Shown piece after piece: positions 17,604 through 25,624 of a stretch of DNA of 64,000 bases. Below the pieces are notes generated by a model. It did no database searches, was not told where the DNA came from, and worked only from the letters and a program-made list of their open reading frames with translations. Positions within the stretch are counted from its first letter, which is position 1, and every line of letters starts with the position of its first letter. The DNA lies in assembly GCF_032248695.1 (NCBI RefSeq), contig NZ_JAVHXC010000010.1, positions 30,481 through 94,480 on the forward strand. The letters run 5' to 3'. This stretch comes from Dietzia sp032248695 (lineage in GTDB: Bacteria; Actinomycetota; Actinomycetes; Mycobacteriales; Mycobacteriaceae). Made by a program: the position numbers and the translations under genes.

Positions 17604-18506
17604 ATGACGCTCACCTCACGCCGCGGCCTGCGCGCCGCGTTGGCACTGTCCGCCACCGCGGCCCTCGCCCTCACCGGGTGCACCACCAACACCGAGGGGC
17701 CTCAGGACTCCGGGGAGCCCAGGAACGAGGTCTCCCTGGAGGCCGACGAGCAGATCGCCGCGCTCGTCCCCGCCGAGATCCGGGACAAGGGCGTCATCGT
17801 GATCGGCACCAACCCGCCCTACGCGCCGAACGAGTTCAAGAACGAGAACGGCGAGATAGTCGGGTTCGACATCGACGTGATGACCGCTGTCGCCCAGATC
17901 ATGGGGCTCCGGGCGGAGTTCCGCGAGTCGGACTTCGACCGGATCATCCCGGCGATCGAGGGCGGCACCATGGACATGGGCGCCTCCTCGTTCACCGTCA
18001 ACGACGAGCGGCTGCGGACCGTCGACTTCGTGACCTACTTCGAGGCCGGGATCCAGTGGGCCTCGGCCGCGGGCTCCGACGTGGACCCGGACGACGCGTG
18101 CGGGCTGAGCGTGGCCGTCCAGCAGACCACCGTCTCGGACCAGGAGGACGTGCCCGCCCGCAGCGAGGCCTGCGTCGCCGCCGGCAAGCCGCCGATCGAG
18201 AAGGTCCAGTTCGACTCCCAGGACGAGGCGTCGACGGCCGTCGCGCTCGGCAAGGTCGACGCGATGTCGGCGGATTCGCCCATCACCGCGTACGCGGTCA
18301 AGCAGTCGGAGGGCAAGATGCAGCTGGCCGGCGACGTCTTCGACGCCGCCCCCTACGGTTGGCCCGTCCGCAAGGGCTCCGAGCTCACCGTCGCCCTCGA
18401 GGCCGCCGCGGACAAGCTCATCGAGACCGGTGACTTCGAGAAGATCGCACAGAACTGGGGCGTCGAGGACGGCATGATCGACGACGCCGAGATCCGGAAG
18501 GGCTGA
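17604..18506 (+). CDS. Polar amino-acid ABC transporter, substrate-binding lipoprotein
   Basis: This 300-residue protein has a signal peptide ending in a lipobox LTGC at about residue 28, so it is lipid-anchored outside the membrane. The SBP family 3 domain follows, with VIGTNPPYAPNEFKNENGEIVGFDIDVM and later the GTMDMGASSFTVNDERLRTVDF block. It should bind a polar amino acid such as glutamine or glutamate. It heads a three-gene importer operon. Confidence 0.92.
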   Translation: MTLTSRRGLRAALALSATAALALTGCTTNTEGPQDSGEPRNEVSLEADEQIAALVPAEIRDKGVIVIGTNPPYAPNEFKNENGEIVGFDIDVMTAVAQIMGLRAEFRESDFDRIIPAIEGGTMDMGASSFTVNDERLRTVDFVTYFEAGIQWASAAGSDVDPDDACGLSVAVQQTTVSDQEDVPARSEACVAAGKPPIEKVQFDSQDEASTAVALGKVDAMSADSPITAYAVKQSEGKMQLAGDVFDAAPYGWPVRKGSELTVALEAAADKLIETGDFEKIAQNWGVEDGMIDDAEIRKG

Positions 18507-18517
18507 GGGTCCACAAC

Positions 18518-19501
18518 GTGAGCACCGCGGAGAAGGGGGCCGGGGCCCCCGCGGCGGACGCCCCGGAACCCATCAAGGCCGTCCCGCTCCGGCACCCGTG
18601 GCGATGGGTGTCGGCGACGATCGTCCTGGTCCTCGTGTTCCTGTTCGTCTGGGGAGCGGCGACCAATCCCGCCTACGGCTGGGACACCTATGCGCGCTAT
18701 CTGTTCGACACCCGGTTCGGCACGGCCGTGTTCTACACGATCGCGCTCACCGTCCTGTCGATGATCCTCGCCGTGATCCTGGGGGTCATCCTCTCGGTGA
18801 TGCGGATGAGCGCCAACCCGGTGCTCAAGGCAGTGGCCTGGGTGTACCTGTGGATCTTCCGCGGGACCCCCGTCTACGTGCAGCTGCTGTTCTGGGGGTT
18901 GATCTTCACGATCTACCGCCAGGTCCAGTTCGGCATCCCGTTCACCGACATCCAGTTCGTCCGCTTCGACGACACCATGGTCCTGTACTCGGCGTTCTGG
19001 CTGGCCGTGGTGGGCCTGGCGATGAACGAGGCCGCGTACATGGCGGAGATCGTCCGCGCCGGCATCTCGTCCGTCCCGGAGGGACAGGCCGAGGCGTCGA
19101 CCGCGCTCGGCATGACGTGGGGTCAGACCATGCGGCGCACCATCCTGCCGCAGGCGATGCGCGTGATCATCCCGCCCACCGGCAACGAGCTCATCTCCAT
19201 GCTCAAGACCACCTCACTCGTGGTGGCCATCCCGTTCTCGGGCGAGCTCTACGGGCAGGCCCGCGACATCTCGGGCGTGAACTTCCAGCCGATCCCGCTG
19301 CTCCTGGTGGCCGCCACGTGGTACCTGGTCATCACCAGCGTGCTCATGGTGGGCCAGCACTACCTGGAGAAGCGGTTCTCCCGCGGCGCCACCCGGCAGC
19401 TCAACGCCAAGCAGCTACGGGCGCTGGCCGAGGCCGACGGGTTGACCCCGTCCGCGCTCGCGGCGGCCAGAGGGACCGACCAGTCCGGAGGAATGGCATG
19501 A
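18518..19501 (+). CDS. Polar amino-acid ABC transporter permease
   Basis: This 327-residue His/Glu/Gln-type permease has several membrane helices and the cytoplasmic EAA loop in EASTALGMTWGQTMRRTILPQA, which docks the ATPase. FRGTPVYVQLLFW and NEAAYMAEIVRAGISSVPEGQ are typical of the family. The GTG start lies 11 bases after the binding-protein stop, and its stop overlaps the ATPase ATG. A single permease implies a homodimeric channel. Confidence 0.93.
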   Translation: MSTAEKGAGAPAADAPEPIKAVPLRHPWRWVSATIVLVLVFLFVWGAATNPAYGWDTYARYLFDTRFGTAVFYTIALTVLSMILAVILGVILSVMRMSANPVLKAVAWVYLWIFRGTPVYVQLLFWGLIFTIYRQVQFGIPFTDIQFVRFDDTMVLYSAFWLAVVGLAMNEAAYMAEIVRAGISSVPEGQAEASTALGMTWGQTMRRTILPQAMRVIIPPTGNELISMLKTTSLVVAIPFSGELYGQARDISGVNFQPIPLLLVAATWYLVITSVLMVGQHYLEKRFSRGATRQLNAKQLRALAEADGLTPSALAAARGTDQSGGMA

Positions 19502-20259
19502 CGCCGATGGTCAAGGCCGATCAGGTCTGCAAGAACTTCGGTTCGCTGCAGGTGCTCAAGGGGATCTCGTTGGAGGTGGCCGCGGGCGAGGTGCTGTGCC
19601 TGGTCGGGCCCTCGGGCTCCGGGAAGTCGACCTTCCTGCGCTGCATCAACCACCTCGAGAAGGTCGACGCCGGTCGGCTGTACGTCGACGGCGACCTGGT
19701 GGGCTATCGCGAGAAGGGGGACAAGCTCTACGAGATCTCCCCCAAGCAGGCGGCGCGTCAGCGACGTGAGATCGGGATGGTGTTCCAGCACTTCAACCTG
19801 TTCCTGCACCGGACGGCGCTGGAGAACGTGATCGAGGCGCCGATGCTCGTCAACGGGCTGAGCAGGGCCGAGGCGACGGAACGAGCACGCGACCTCCTCG
19901 ACCGGGTGGGGCTGGGTGCCAAGGCCGACGCCTACCCGGCGCAGCTCTCCGGAGGGCAGCAGCAGCGGGTGGCCATCGCCCGGGCGCTGGCCATGGACCC
20001 CAAGCTGATGCTGTTCGACGAGCCCACGTCGGCGCTCGACCCGGAACTCGTCGGCGAGGTCCTCGGCGTCATGCGCGAGCTGGCCGACGCGGGCATGACC
20101 ATGGTCGTGGTCACCCACGAGATGGGCTTCGCCCGCGAGGTCGCCGACACCGTCGCGTTCATGGACAACGGTGTCGTGGTGGAATCCGGCAGGCCGGCCG
20201 ACGTGCTCACCGCGCCGAGCCACCAGCGCACCCGGGACTTCCTGTCCAAGATCCTCTGA
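19498..20259 (+). CDS. Polar amino-acid ABC transporter ATP-binding protein
   Basis: This 253-residue ATPase has Walker A GPSGSGKST, Q-loop FQHFNLF, signature LSGGQQQRVAIARAL, Walker B LMLFDEPTSALDP and switch His in VTHEMGFA. It powers the adjacent permease. The ATG overlaps the permease stop. The insertion around residues 60-85 with GYREKGDKLYEISPKQA is common in this subfamily. Confidence 0.95.
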   Translation: MTPMVKADQVCKNFGSLQVLKGISLEVAAGEVLCLVGPSGSGKSTFLRCINHLEKVDAGRLYVDGDLVGYREKGDKLYEISPKQAARQRREIGMVFQHFNLFLHRTALENVIEAPMLVNGLSRAEATERARDLLDRVGLGAKADAYPAQLSGGQQQRVAIARALAMDPKLMLFDEPTSALDPELVGEVLGVMRELADAGMTMVVVTHEMGFAREVADTVAFMDNGVVVESGRPADVLTAPSHQRTRDFLSKIL

Positions 20260-20264
20260 CGCGC

Positions 20265-20293
20265 GGCGGTCCCGCGGCTCACGCGGGACCGCC
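20265..20293. terminator. Perfect 12-bp bidirectional terminator
   Basis: GGCGGTCCCGCG (20265-20276) pairs perfectly with CGCGGGACCGCC (20282-20293) around loop GCTCA. It lies between the convergent ABC ATPase and methyltransferase genes and can end both. Confidence 0.75.
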
Positions 20294-20308
20294 GGTGGAC
20301 AACCGGCG

Positions 20309-21115
20309 TCAGGGCAGGGTGGCCACGAAGATCGCGGTGCCCGGGAAGATCGCGCCCCGCAGCGGGCTCCACTGACCCCACTCCCGGTCGAGCCACTCCG
20401 GCCACTCCGGCTCGATGAGGTCCCGCACCACGAACCCGGCCGCGACCAGTTCGCGGATCCGGTCGCCCACCGTCCTGTGGTGCTCCACGTAGGCCAACTC
20501 GCCGTCGTCGTCGTACTCCGTGTACGGCGACCGGTCGAAGTAGGGGAACACGGCCCGCAGACCGTCGGGGCCCGGGTCGTCCCGGAAGATCCACCGCATC
20601 GGGTGGTTCACCGAGAACACGAATCGCCCACCCGGGCGCAACACGCGCGCGGCCTCCGCCATCACACCCGCGGAGTCCGCCACGAAGGGGATCGCGCCGA
20701 ACGCCGAGAACGCCACGTCGAAACTCGCGTCGGCGAACGGCAGTCGTTGCGCATCGGCCTGGATCAGCGGCACCGACGCCGCCGGGCCGGTCGAACGGCG
20801 CGCCGCCTCCGCACCCACGCGGAGCATCCCCGCCGACAGGTCCACGGCCACGGCGTGGGCCCCCTGTCCGGCGAGCCATCGGGCGCACGGAGCGGAACCG
20901 CAGCCGATCTCCACCACGTCGCGTCCCTCGACGTCGCCGAGCAGATGCCAGTCACCCTCGTGCAGGCCCTCCGGGCACCAGATGAACTCGCCGTCGGGGG
21001 AGTGGGCGCCGAGGAAGTCGCCGTGTTCCTCGTGGTAGCCGGAGGCCTCCGAATCCCACCACGCGCGGGAGGCCCGCACCGATTCTCCATGTCCTGGGGG
21101 GTTTGTGGACGTCAC
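20309..21115 (-). CDS. Class I SAM-dependent methyltransferase
   Basis: This 268-residue methyltransferase has motif I VVEIGCGSAPCARWLA, the acidic VDLSAGML, LPFADASFDVAFSAFGAIPF and ARVLRPGGRFVFSVNHPM. The substrate is unknown; methyltransferases of this type next to rpsA are conserved in related actinobacteria. I chose GTG 21115 because TACGCT lies 6 bases upstream with no ribosome-binding site, so the mRNA is probably leaderless; the frame extends upstream to 21172 without family similarity. It diverges from rpsA. Confidence 0.85.
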   Translation of the reverse strand: MTSTNPPGHGESVRASRAWWDSEASGYHEEHGDFLGAHSPDGEFIWCPEGLHEGDWHLLGDVEGRDVVEIGCGSAPCARWLAGQGAHAVAVDLSAGMLRVGAEAARRSTGPAASVPLIQADAQRLPFADASFDVAFSAFGAIPFVADSAGVMAEAARVLRPGGRFVFSVNHPMRWIFRDDPGPDGLRAVFPYFDRSPYTEYDDDGELAYVEHHRTVGDRIRELVAAGFVVRDLIEPEWPEWLDREWGQWSPLRGAIFPGTAIFVATLP

Positions 21116-21207
21116 GGCAGAAGCGTACAGTTGACGGACGCGTGCGTAAGCGTTCGCGTTCAGTCCGTCCACCTACGATTCCTATCCACCTCGGAGCACC
21201 CCACCCT
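21116..21207 (+). promoter_or_regulatory. Divergent promoter region between methyltransferase and rpsA
   Basis: This 92-base gap must hold promoters for both genes. TTGACG at 21131-21136 is a good plus-strand -35 candidate, but the -10 is not clear at the right distance. No palindrome stands out. Confidence 0.35.
21122..21127 (-). promoter_or_regulatory. -10-like box TACGCT for the methyltransferase
   Basis: On the minus strand TACGCT ends 6 bases before GTG 21115. With TTACGC 16 bases further upstream it forms a plausible promoter giving a leaderless mRNA. Confidence 0.5.
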
Positions 21208-22680
21208 ATGACCACCAACACCACGTCCCCGCAGGTAGCCGTCAACGACATCGGCTCCGCTGAGGACTTCCTCGCCGCCATCGACGCCACGATCAAGTAC
21301 TTCAACGATGGTGACATCGTCGAGGGCACGATCGTCAAGGTCGATCGCGACGAGGTCCTGCTCGACATCGGCTACAAGACCGAGGGTGTCATCCCCTCGC
21401 GCGAACTCTCCATCAAGCACGATGTCGACCCGGGTGAGGTCGTCGAGGTGGGCGACGAGGTCGAGGCCCTGGTTCTGACCAAGGAGGACAAGGACGGCCG
21501 CCTGATCCTGTCCAAGAAGCGCGCCCAGTACGAGCGCGCCTGGGGCACGATCGAGGAGCTCAAGGAGAAGGACGAGGCCGTCAAGGGCACCGTCATCGAG
21601 GTCGTCAAGGGCGGTCTCATCCTCGACATCGGCCTCCGTGGCTTCCTCCCCGCCTCGCTCGTCGAGATGCGTCGCGTGCGCGACCTCCTGCCCTACGTGG
21701 GCCAGGAGCTCGAGGCCAAGATCATCGAGCTGGACAAGAACCGCAACAACGTCGTGCTCTCGCGCCGTGCGTGGCTGGAGCAGACCCAGTCCGCCGTGCG
21801 CTCGGAGTTCCTGCACCAGCTGCAGAAGGGCCAGGTCCGCAAGGGCGTCGTGTCCTCGATCGTCAACTTCGGTGCGTTCGTCGACCTCGGCGGCGTCGAC
21901 GGCCTCGTCCACGTGTCCGAGCTGTCCTGGAAGCACATCGACCACCCGTCCGAGGTCGTCGAGGTGGGCCAGGAGGTCACCGTCGAGGTCCTCGACGTCG
22001 ACCTGGACCGCGAGCGTGTCTCCCTGTCGCTGAAGGCCACCCAGGAGGATCCGTGGCGGCACTTCGCCCGGACCCACGCGATCGGCCAGATCGTCCCGGG
22101 CAAGGTCACCAAGCTCGTCCCGTTCGGTGCGTTCGTGCGCGTCGAGGAGGGCATCGAGGGCCTGGTCCACATCTCCGAGCTGGCCGAGCGCCACGTCGAG
22201 GTCCCCGACCAGGTCGTCTCCGTGGGCGACGACGCCATGGTCAAGGTCATCGACATCGACCTCGACCGTCGTCGTATCTCGCTGTCGCTCAAGCAGGCGG
22301 ACGAGGACTACACGGAGGAGTTCGACCCGTCGAAGTACGGCATGGCCGACAGCTACGACGAGGCCGGCAACTACATCTTCCCCGAGGGCTTCGACCCCGA
22401 GACCAACGAGTGGCTCGAGGGCTTCGAGAAGCAGCGTGAGGAGTGGGAGAACCGCTACGCGGAGGCCGAGCGTCGCCACAAGATGCACACGGCCCAGATC
22501 GAGAAGGGTCGCGTCGCCGCCGCGGAGGCCGCCGAGGCCGCCCCGACCAACTACTCGTCGGAGTCCGCCCCGTCCTCCCGCCCGGCCGCCGATGCCGGCG
22601 TGTCCGAGACCACCGGCGGTTCGCTGGCCTCGGACGAGCAGCTGGCCGCGCTGCGTGCCAAGCTCGCGGGCGGCGAGTGA
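21208..22680 (+). CDS. rpsA: 30S ribosomal protein S1
   Basis: RpsA (490 residues) has four S1 RNA-binding domains (about residues 33-105, 120-185, 205-275, 290-362; e.g. GDIVEGTIVKVDRDEVLLDIG, KGVVSSIVNFGAFVDLGGVDGLVHVSEL, GKVTKLVPFGAFVRVEEGIEGLVHISEL), then a low-complexity tail. It helps load structured mRNA on the 30S subunit. I chose ATG 21208 because the sequence TSPQVAVNDIGSAEDFLAAID matches the mycobacterial N-terminus. A strong terminator follows. Confidence 0.96.
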   Translation: MTTNTTSPQVAVNDIGSAEDFLAAIDATIKYFNDGDIVEGTIVKVDRDEVLLDIGYKTEGVIPSRELSIKHDVDPGEVVEVGDEVEALVLTKEDKDGRLILSKKRAQYERAWGTIEELKEKDEAVKGTVIEVVKGGLILDIGLRGFLPASLVEMRRVRDLLPYVGQELEAKIIELDKNRNNVVLSRRAWLEQTQSAVRSEFLHQLQKGQVRKGVVSSIVNFGAFVDLGGVDGLVHVSELSWKHIDHPSEVVEVGQEVTVEVLDVDLDRERVSLSLKATQEDPWRHFARTHAIGQIVPGKVTKLVPFGAFVRVEEGIEGLVHISELAERHVEVPDQVVSVGDDAMVKVIDIDLDRRRISLSLKQADEDYTEEFDPSKYGMADSYDEAGNYIFPEGFDPETNEWLEGFEKQREEWENRYAEAERRHKMHTAQIEKGRVAAAEAAEAAPTNYSSESAPSSRPAADAGVSETTGGSLASDEQLAALRAKLAGGE

Positions 22681-22726
22681 TCGGCTCGCAGGCTGACGGC
22701 GCCTGAGCGCGCCGGCGACCTCGGCC

Positions 22727-22773
22727 GCGACCCCGGAGGGTCGCCCACCACGGTGGGTGCCCTCCGGGGTCGC
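22727..22773 (+). terminator. Strong double-stem terminator after rpsA
   Basis: GCGACCCCGGAGGG (22727-22740) pairs perfectly with CCCTCCGGGGTCGC (22760-22773). Inside it CCCACC pairs with GGTGGG. The stem is followed by GGTCTATTTCC. This is one of the best terminators in the window. Confidence 0.85.
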
Positions 22774-22849
22774 GGTCTATTTCCGTCCCGGCACGGCCGC
22801 CCGGTCGTCGGTGCGGGCGGCCATCCGGACGGGTGACCGGACGGTGACC

Positions 22850-22855
22850 TAGACT
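22850..22855 (+). promoter_or_regulatory. -10-like box TAGACT for coaE
   Basis: TAGACT ends 7 bases before the coaE ATG, with no ribosome-binding site between, so a leaderless transcript is likely. Confidence 0.5.
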
Positions 22856-22862
22856 CCAGACC

Positions 22863-23951
22863 ATGCTGATGGTGGGTCTGACCGGTGGGATCGGCGCCGG
22901 CAAGTCGACGGTGACGGCGGTACTCGCGGAGGCGGGAGCGGTGGTCGTGGACGCCGACCGCATCGCCCGCGAGGTCGTCGAACCGGGCAGCCCCGGGCTG
23001 GCGATGCTCGTCGCCGAGTTCGGTGAGGACATCCTCGGCCCGGACGGGGCGCTCGACCGTGCGGCCCTCGCGGCGAAGGCGTTCGTGGATGCCGAGCGGA
23101 CGGCCGCGCTCAACGCCATCACGCACCCGCTCATCGGGGAGCGGACGGCGGAGCTGTTCGGGTCCGCTCCGGAGGACGCGATCGTGGTGCACGACATGCC
23201 GCTCCTGGTGGAGGGCGGGATGACCCCCGGGTACCACCTGGTGATCGTCGTGGACACGCCGGCGGCGATCCGCCTGCAGCGGCTCGTGGAGCAGCGGGGC
23301 ATGCCGGAGGACGACGCTCGCGCCCGCATGGCGCGTCAGGCGACCGACGAGGCCCGCCGCGCCGCGGCCGACGTCCTGATCGACAACTCCGGGGACCGGC
23401 AGACGACCATCGACCTCACGAACGCGCTCATCGAGGTCCGTCTGGATCCGTTCGAGCACAATCTGCGCACCGGTACCCCGGTCATCGGTGACCGCACCGT
23501 CGTCCCGTTCCGGCCGGAGTGGGCGGGGGAGGCCGAGCGGGCCTGTGCGCGGCTGCGACACGTGGTGGGGGGTCTCGCCACGCGGATCGACCACGTCGGG
23601 CCCACGGCGGTGGACGGTCTCGACGCGCCCGACGTGATCGACCTGCAGGTGACGGTCGCCGACGCGGCTGCGGTGGAGGCCGCGCTCGCGAAGCTGACCG
23701 GGGCGGGCTACGTACGCGACCGTACGAGCGATCGTCCGCTGCTGCACTGGTGCGACCCCCTGCGGCCGCTGGAGGTGACGGTGGTGGCCGAGGACGACCC
23801 GGAGCACGAGTTCGCCCTGCTGATGGCCGAGGTGATCGGGGCCGACCCCGGGGCCCGCGCGGAGTACTCCGAGATCCTCAGACGCGCCAACCGGGAGGAG
23901 ACGCGCCGCTTCGAGCGGACGCTCACCGAGGCGTCGATGCGAGACCGCTAG
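22863..23951 (+). CDS. coaE: Dephospho-CoA kinase fused to a GrpB/UPF0157 domain
   Basis: This 362-residue protein has CoaE at residues 1-200, with P-loop GLTGGIGAGKSTV, the VDADRIAREVV acceptor region and the lid (RQATDEARRAAADVLIDNSGD). It makes coenzyme A from dephospho-CoA. Residues about 205-360 form a GrpB-like UPF0157 domain (RIDHVGPTAV, DLQVTVAD), a nucleotidyltransferase-like fold of unknown role. The fusion is also seen in mycobacteria. It follows rpsA as in M. tuberculosis. Confidence 0.94.
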   Translation: MLMVGLTGGIGAGKSTVTAVLAEAGAVVVDADRIAREVVEPGSPGLAMLVAEFGEDILGPDGALDRAALAAKAFVDAERTAALNAITHPLIGERTAELFGSAPEDAIVVHDMPLLVEGGMTPGYHLVIVVDTPAAIRLQRLVEQRGMPEDDARARMARQATDEARRAAADVLIDNSGDRQTTIDLTNALIEVRLDPFEHNLRTGTPVIGDRTVVPFRPEWAGEAERACARLRHVVGGLATRIDHVGPTAVDGLDAPDVIDLQVTVADAAAVEAALAKLTGAGYVRDRTSDRPLLHWCDPLRPLEVTVVAEDDPEHEFALLMAEVIGADPGARAEYSEILRRANREETRRFERTLTEASMRDR

Positions 23952-23983
23952 GTCGGGGCCCGGCCCGGCCCCGGCTCGCCTCG

Positions 23984-24040
23984 GCCCAGCCCACCCCGGC
24001 CCCGTGCGGGGGCCGTGCCGGGGCCGGGCGGGGGCTGGGC
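23984..24040. terminator. Long imperfect bidirectional hairpin
   Basis: GCCCAGCCCACCCCGGCCCCG (23984-24004) pairs, with one extra base, with the GC-rich arm at 24019-24040. It lies between the convergent coaE and DUF4185 genes. The stretch is almost pure G and C, so chance pairing is easier here. Confidence 0.5.
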
Positions 24041-24048
24041 GGGGCGGG

Positions 24049-25623
24049 TCACTCGGTGGGGACGATCCCGTTCACGAGCTCGGACACGGGCACGCGGCGC
24101 ACGATCTCGGACTCGACCGGCGCGGCCTCCCCGGGTGCGGGCACCCCGACGCGGGCGCGGGGGCGTTCCGGGAAGAGCTCGGTGAGCCGGGTGCGGACGA
24201 GGAAGACGTTGTACGCGTTCCAGGTCGTGACGAGGTAGTACAGGTCCTCGCCCTGAGCCCACGGGTGCATGAAGGCCCCGTAGACGCCGGGGAGCATGGA
24301 GTAGTCCACCAGGGTGGTGGCCGCGCTCCACGGCCCCTCGGGACGGTCCGCCGTGCGCAGGACGACGGAGTCGTAGCCCTGGGAGTACATGGCGGTGTAC
24401 TTGCCGAGGTGGGCGTTCCACATGGTGGAGATCTCACTGGCCGGGGCGGGCAGCACGCGGCTCGCCTCGCGGATGTCGCGCACCCAGGCCCGGCCGTCCC
24501 AGTACTCGTACGCGCCGGGGTCGAGCACGCCGGCGACCGGCGGGGGCCCGGGGGCGTCGAGGTCGTCGGCACCCGGTGACCCCGCCAGCGGGACGCGTGC
24601 GACGATCGCCGCGCCCTGCCGCCCGGAGGGGGTGAGGTATTCGTACAGGTGGTCGTCGGTCGCGAGGAACGAGCTCATCTGCGCGCCCCGCCACGCGGCG
24701 TCGGCGGCGGGGGATCCGGGGCCCGTGGGGACGGTGTCGGTGATCGGCCGGGCCATCGACGGCACGACGGTCCAGTTCTCCCCGTTGTCGGTGGAGTACG
24801 CCAGTCCGGAGTAGTTGGTGGTCCACGATCCCGGCTGGCCCCAGTGCGCGACCGACATGAACCGCAGGTACTGGACGCCGTTCACGGCGATGCCCGCGGT
24901 GGGGATGATGGTCACCTCGCCTGGCAACCCCGAACGCGGGACGATGGACTTCGCCAGGCCGTCGGTGCCCATGGCCGCGGAGTCGATGGTGATGCCGTCG
25001 GTGAGGTCGGTGTCGCCCGAGCGGAACAGCACGTTCGACCGCCACTGGGTCCCGGGCACGGTGCAGTCACCCATGGTGTCCCCGAAGGCCATGAGGACCT
25101 GCGGGTCGTCGGGGTCACCGTTGTCCCACATGATGCCGAGGTCGGTGCCGCCGACTCCGAACCGGCCGATGGAGTCGGAGGGACTGGTGGGCCCGGTGAC
25201 GAGCTGTTCGAACCGGGTGGGGCCGCGCAGGACGGGGACGGTGCCCTCCTCGCCGGTGATCCAGGGCGGCATCCCGTAGACCGAGCCGATCATGGGGTCG
25301 AGGGAGCCCGAGAGGCCGTTGCCGAGCGAACCGGTCTCGAGCTCGCGGACGAGCGACCCGGACCGGTCCGCCGAGCCGAGGGCGCGGGAGGTGGAGCCCA
25401 GCAGGCCCGAGTCGCCGGACGATCCGAGGGAGCCGAGCGACCCGGTGGCCATGCCCGCGCCGGTGCGGTGTTCGAGCAGCGAACCGAAGTTGCCGAACAT
25501 CTCGCTGCACGGTCCCGCCGAGGCCGTCCCGGCCCCGGTGGTGCCGACGGTGGTGACAGCGGCGGCCAGGGTGACGGACGCGGCGGTGAGTGCCCCCAGG
25601 AGGCGGGGGAGTGGGCGGGTCAT
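24049..25623 (-). CDS. Secreted DUF4185 domain protein, copy 2
   Basis: This 524-residue protein starts at ATG 25623 with a signal peptide (about residues 1-36, ending near TASAGP) and a Cys close after. A Gly/Ser/Leu-rich spacer of about 100 residues follows, then the DUF4185 domain with FGVGGTDLGIMWDNG, the GDTMGDC motif, STDNGENW, and YEYWDGRAWVRD. The repeated W/D-rich blades resemble a beta-propeller, perhaps a glycosidase-like or surface-binding role. ATG begins one base after the stop of the upstream paralogue, so the two are coupled. Function unknown. Confidence 0.85.
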   Translation of the reverse strand: MTRPLPRLLGALTAASVTLAAAVTTVGTTGAGTASAGPCSEMFGNFGSLLEHRTGAGMATGSLGSLGSSGDSGLLGSTSRALGSADRSGSLVRELETGSLGNGLSGSLDPMIGSVYGMPPWITGEEGTVPVLRGPTRFEQLVTGPTSPSDSIGRFGVGGTDLGIMWDNGDPDDPQVLMAFGDTMGDCTVPGTQWRSNVLFRSGDTDLTDGITIDSAAMGTDGLAKSIVPRSGLPGEVTIIPTAGIAVNGVQYLRFMSVAHWGQPGSWTTNYSGLAYSTDNGENWTVVPSMARPITDTVPTGPGSPAADAAWRGAQMSSFLATDDHLYEYLTPSGRQGAAIVARVPLAGSPGADDLDAPGPPPVAGVLDPGAYEYWDGRAWVRDIREASRVLPAPASEISTMWNAHLGKYTAMYSQGYDSVVLRTADRPEGPWSAATTLVDYSMLPGVYGAFMHPWAQGEDLYYLVTTWNAYNVFLVRTRLTELFPERPRARVGVPAPGEAAPVESEIVRRVPVSELVNGIVPTE

Positions 25624-25624
25624 C

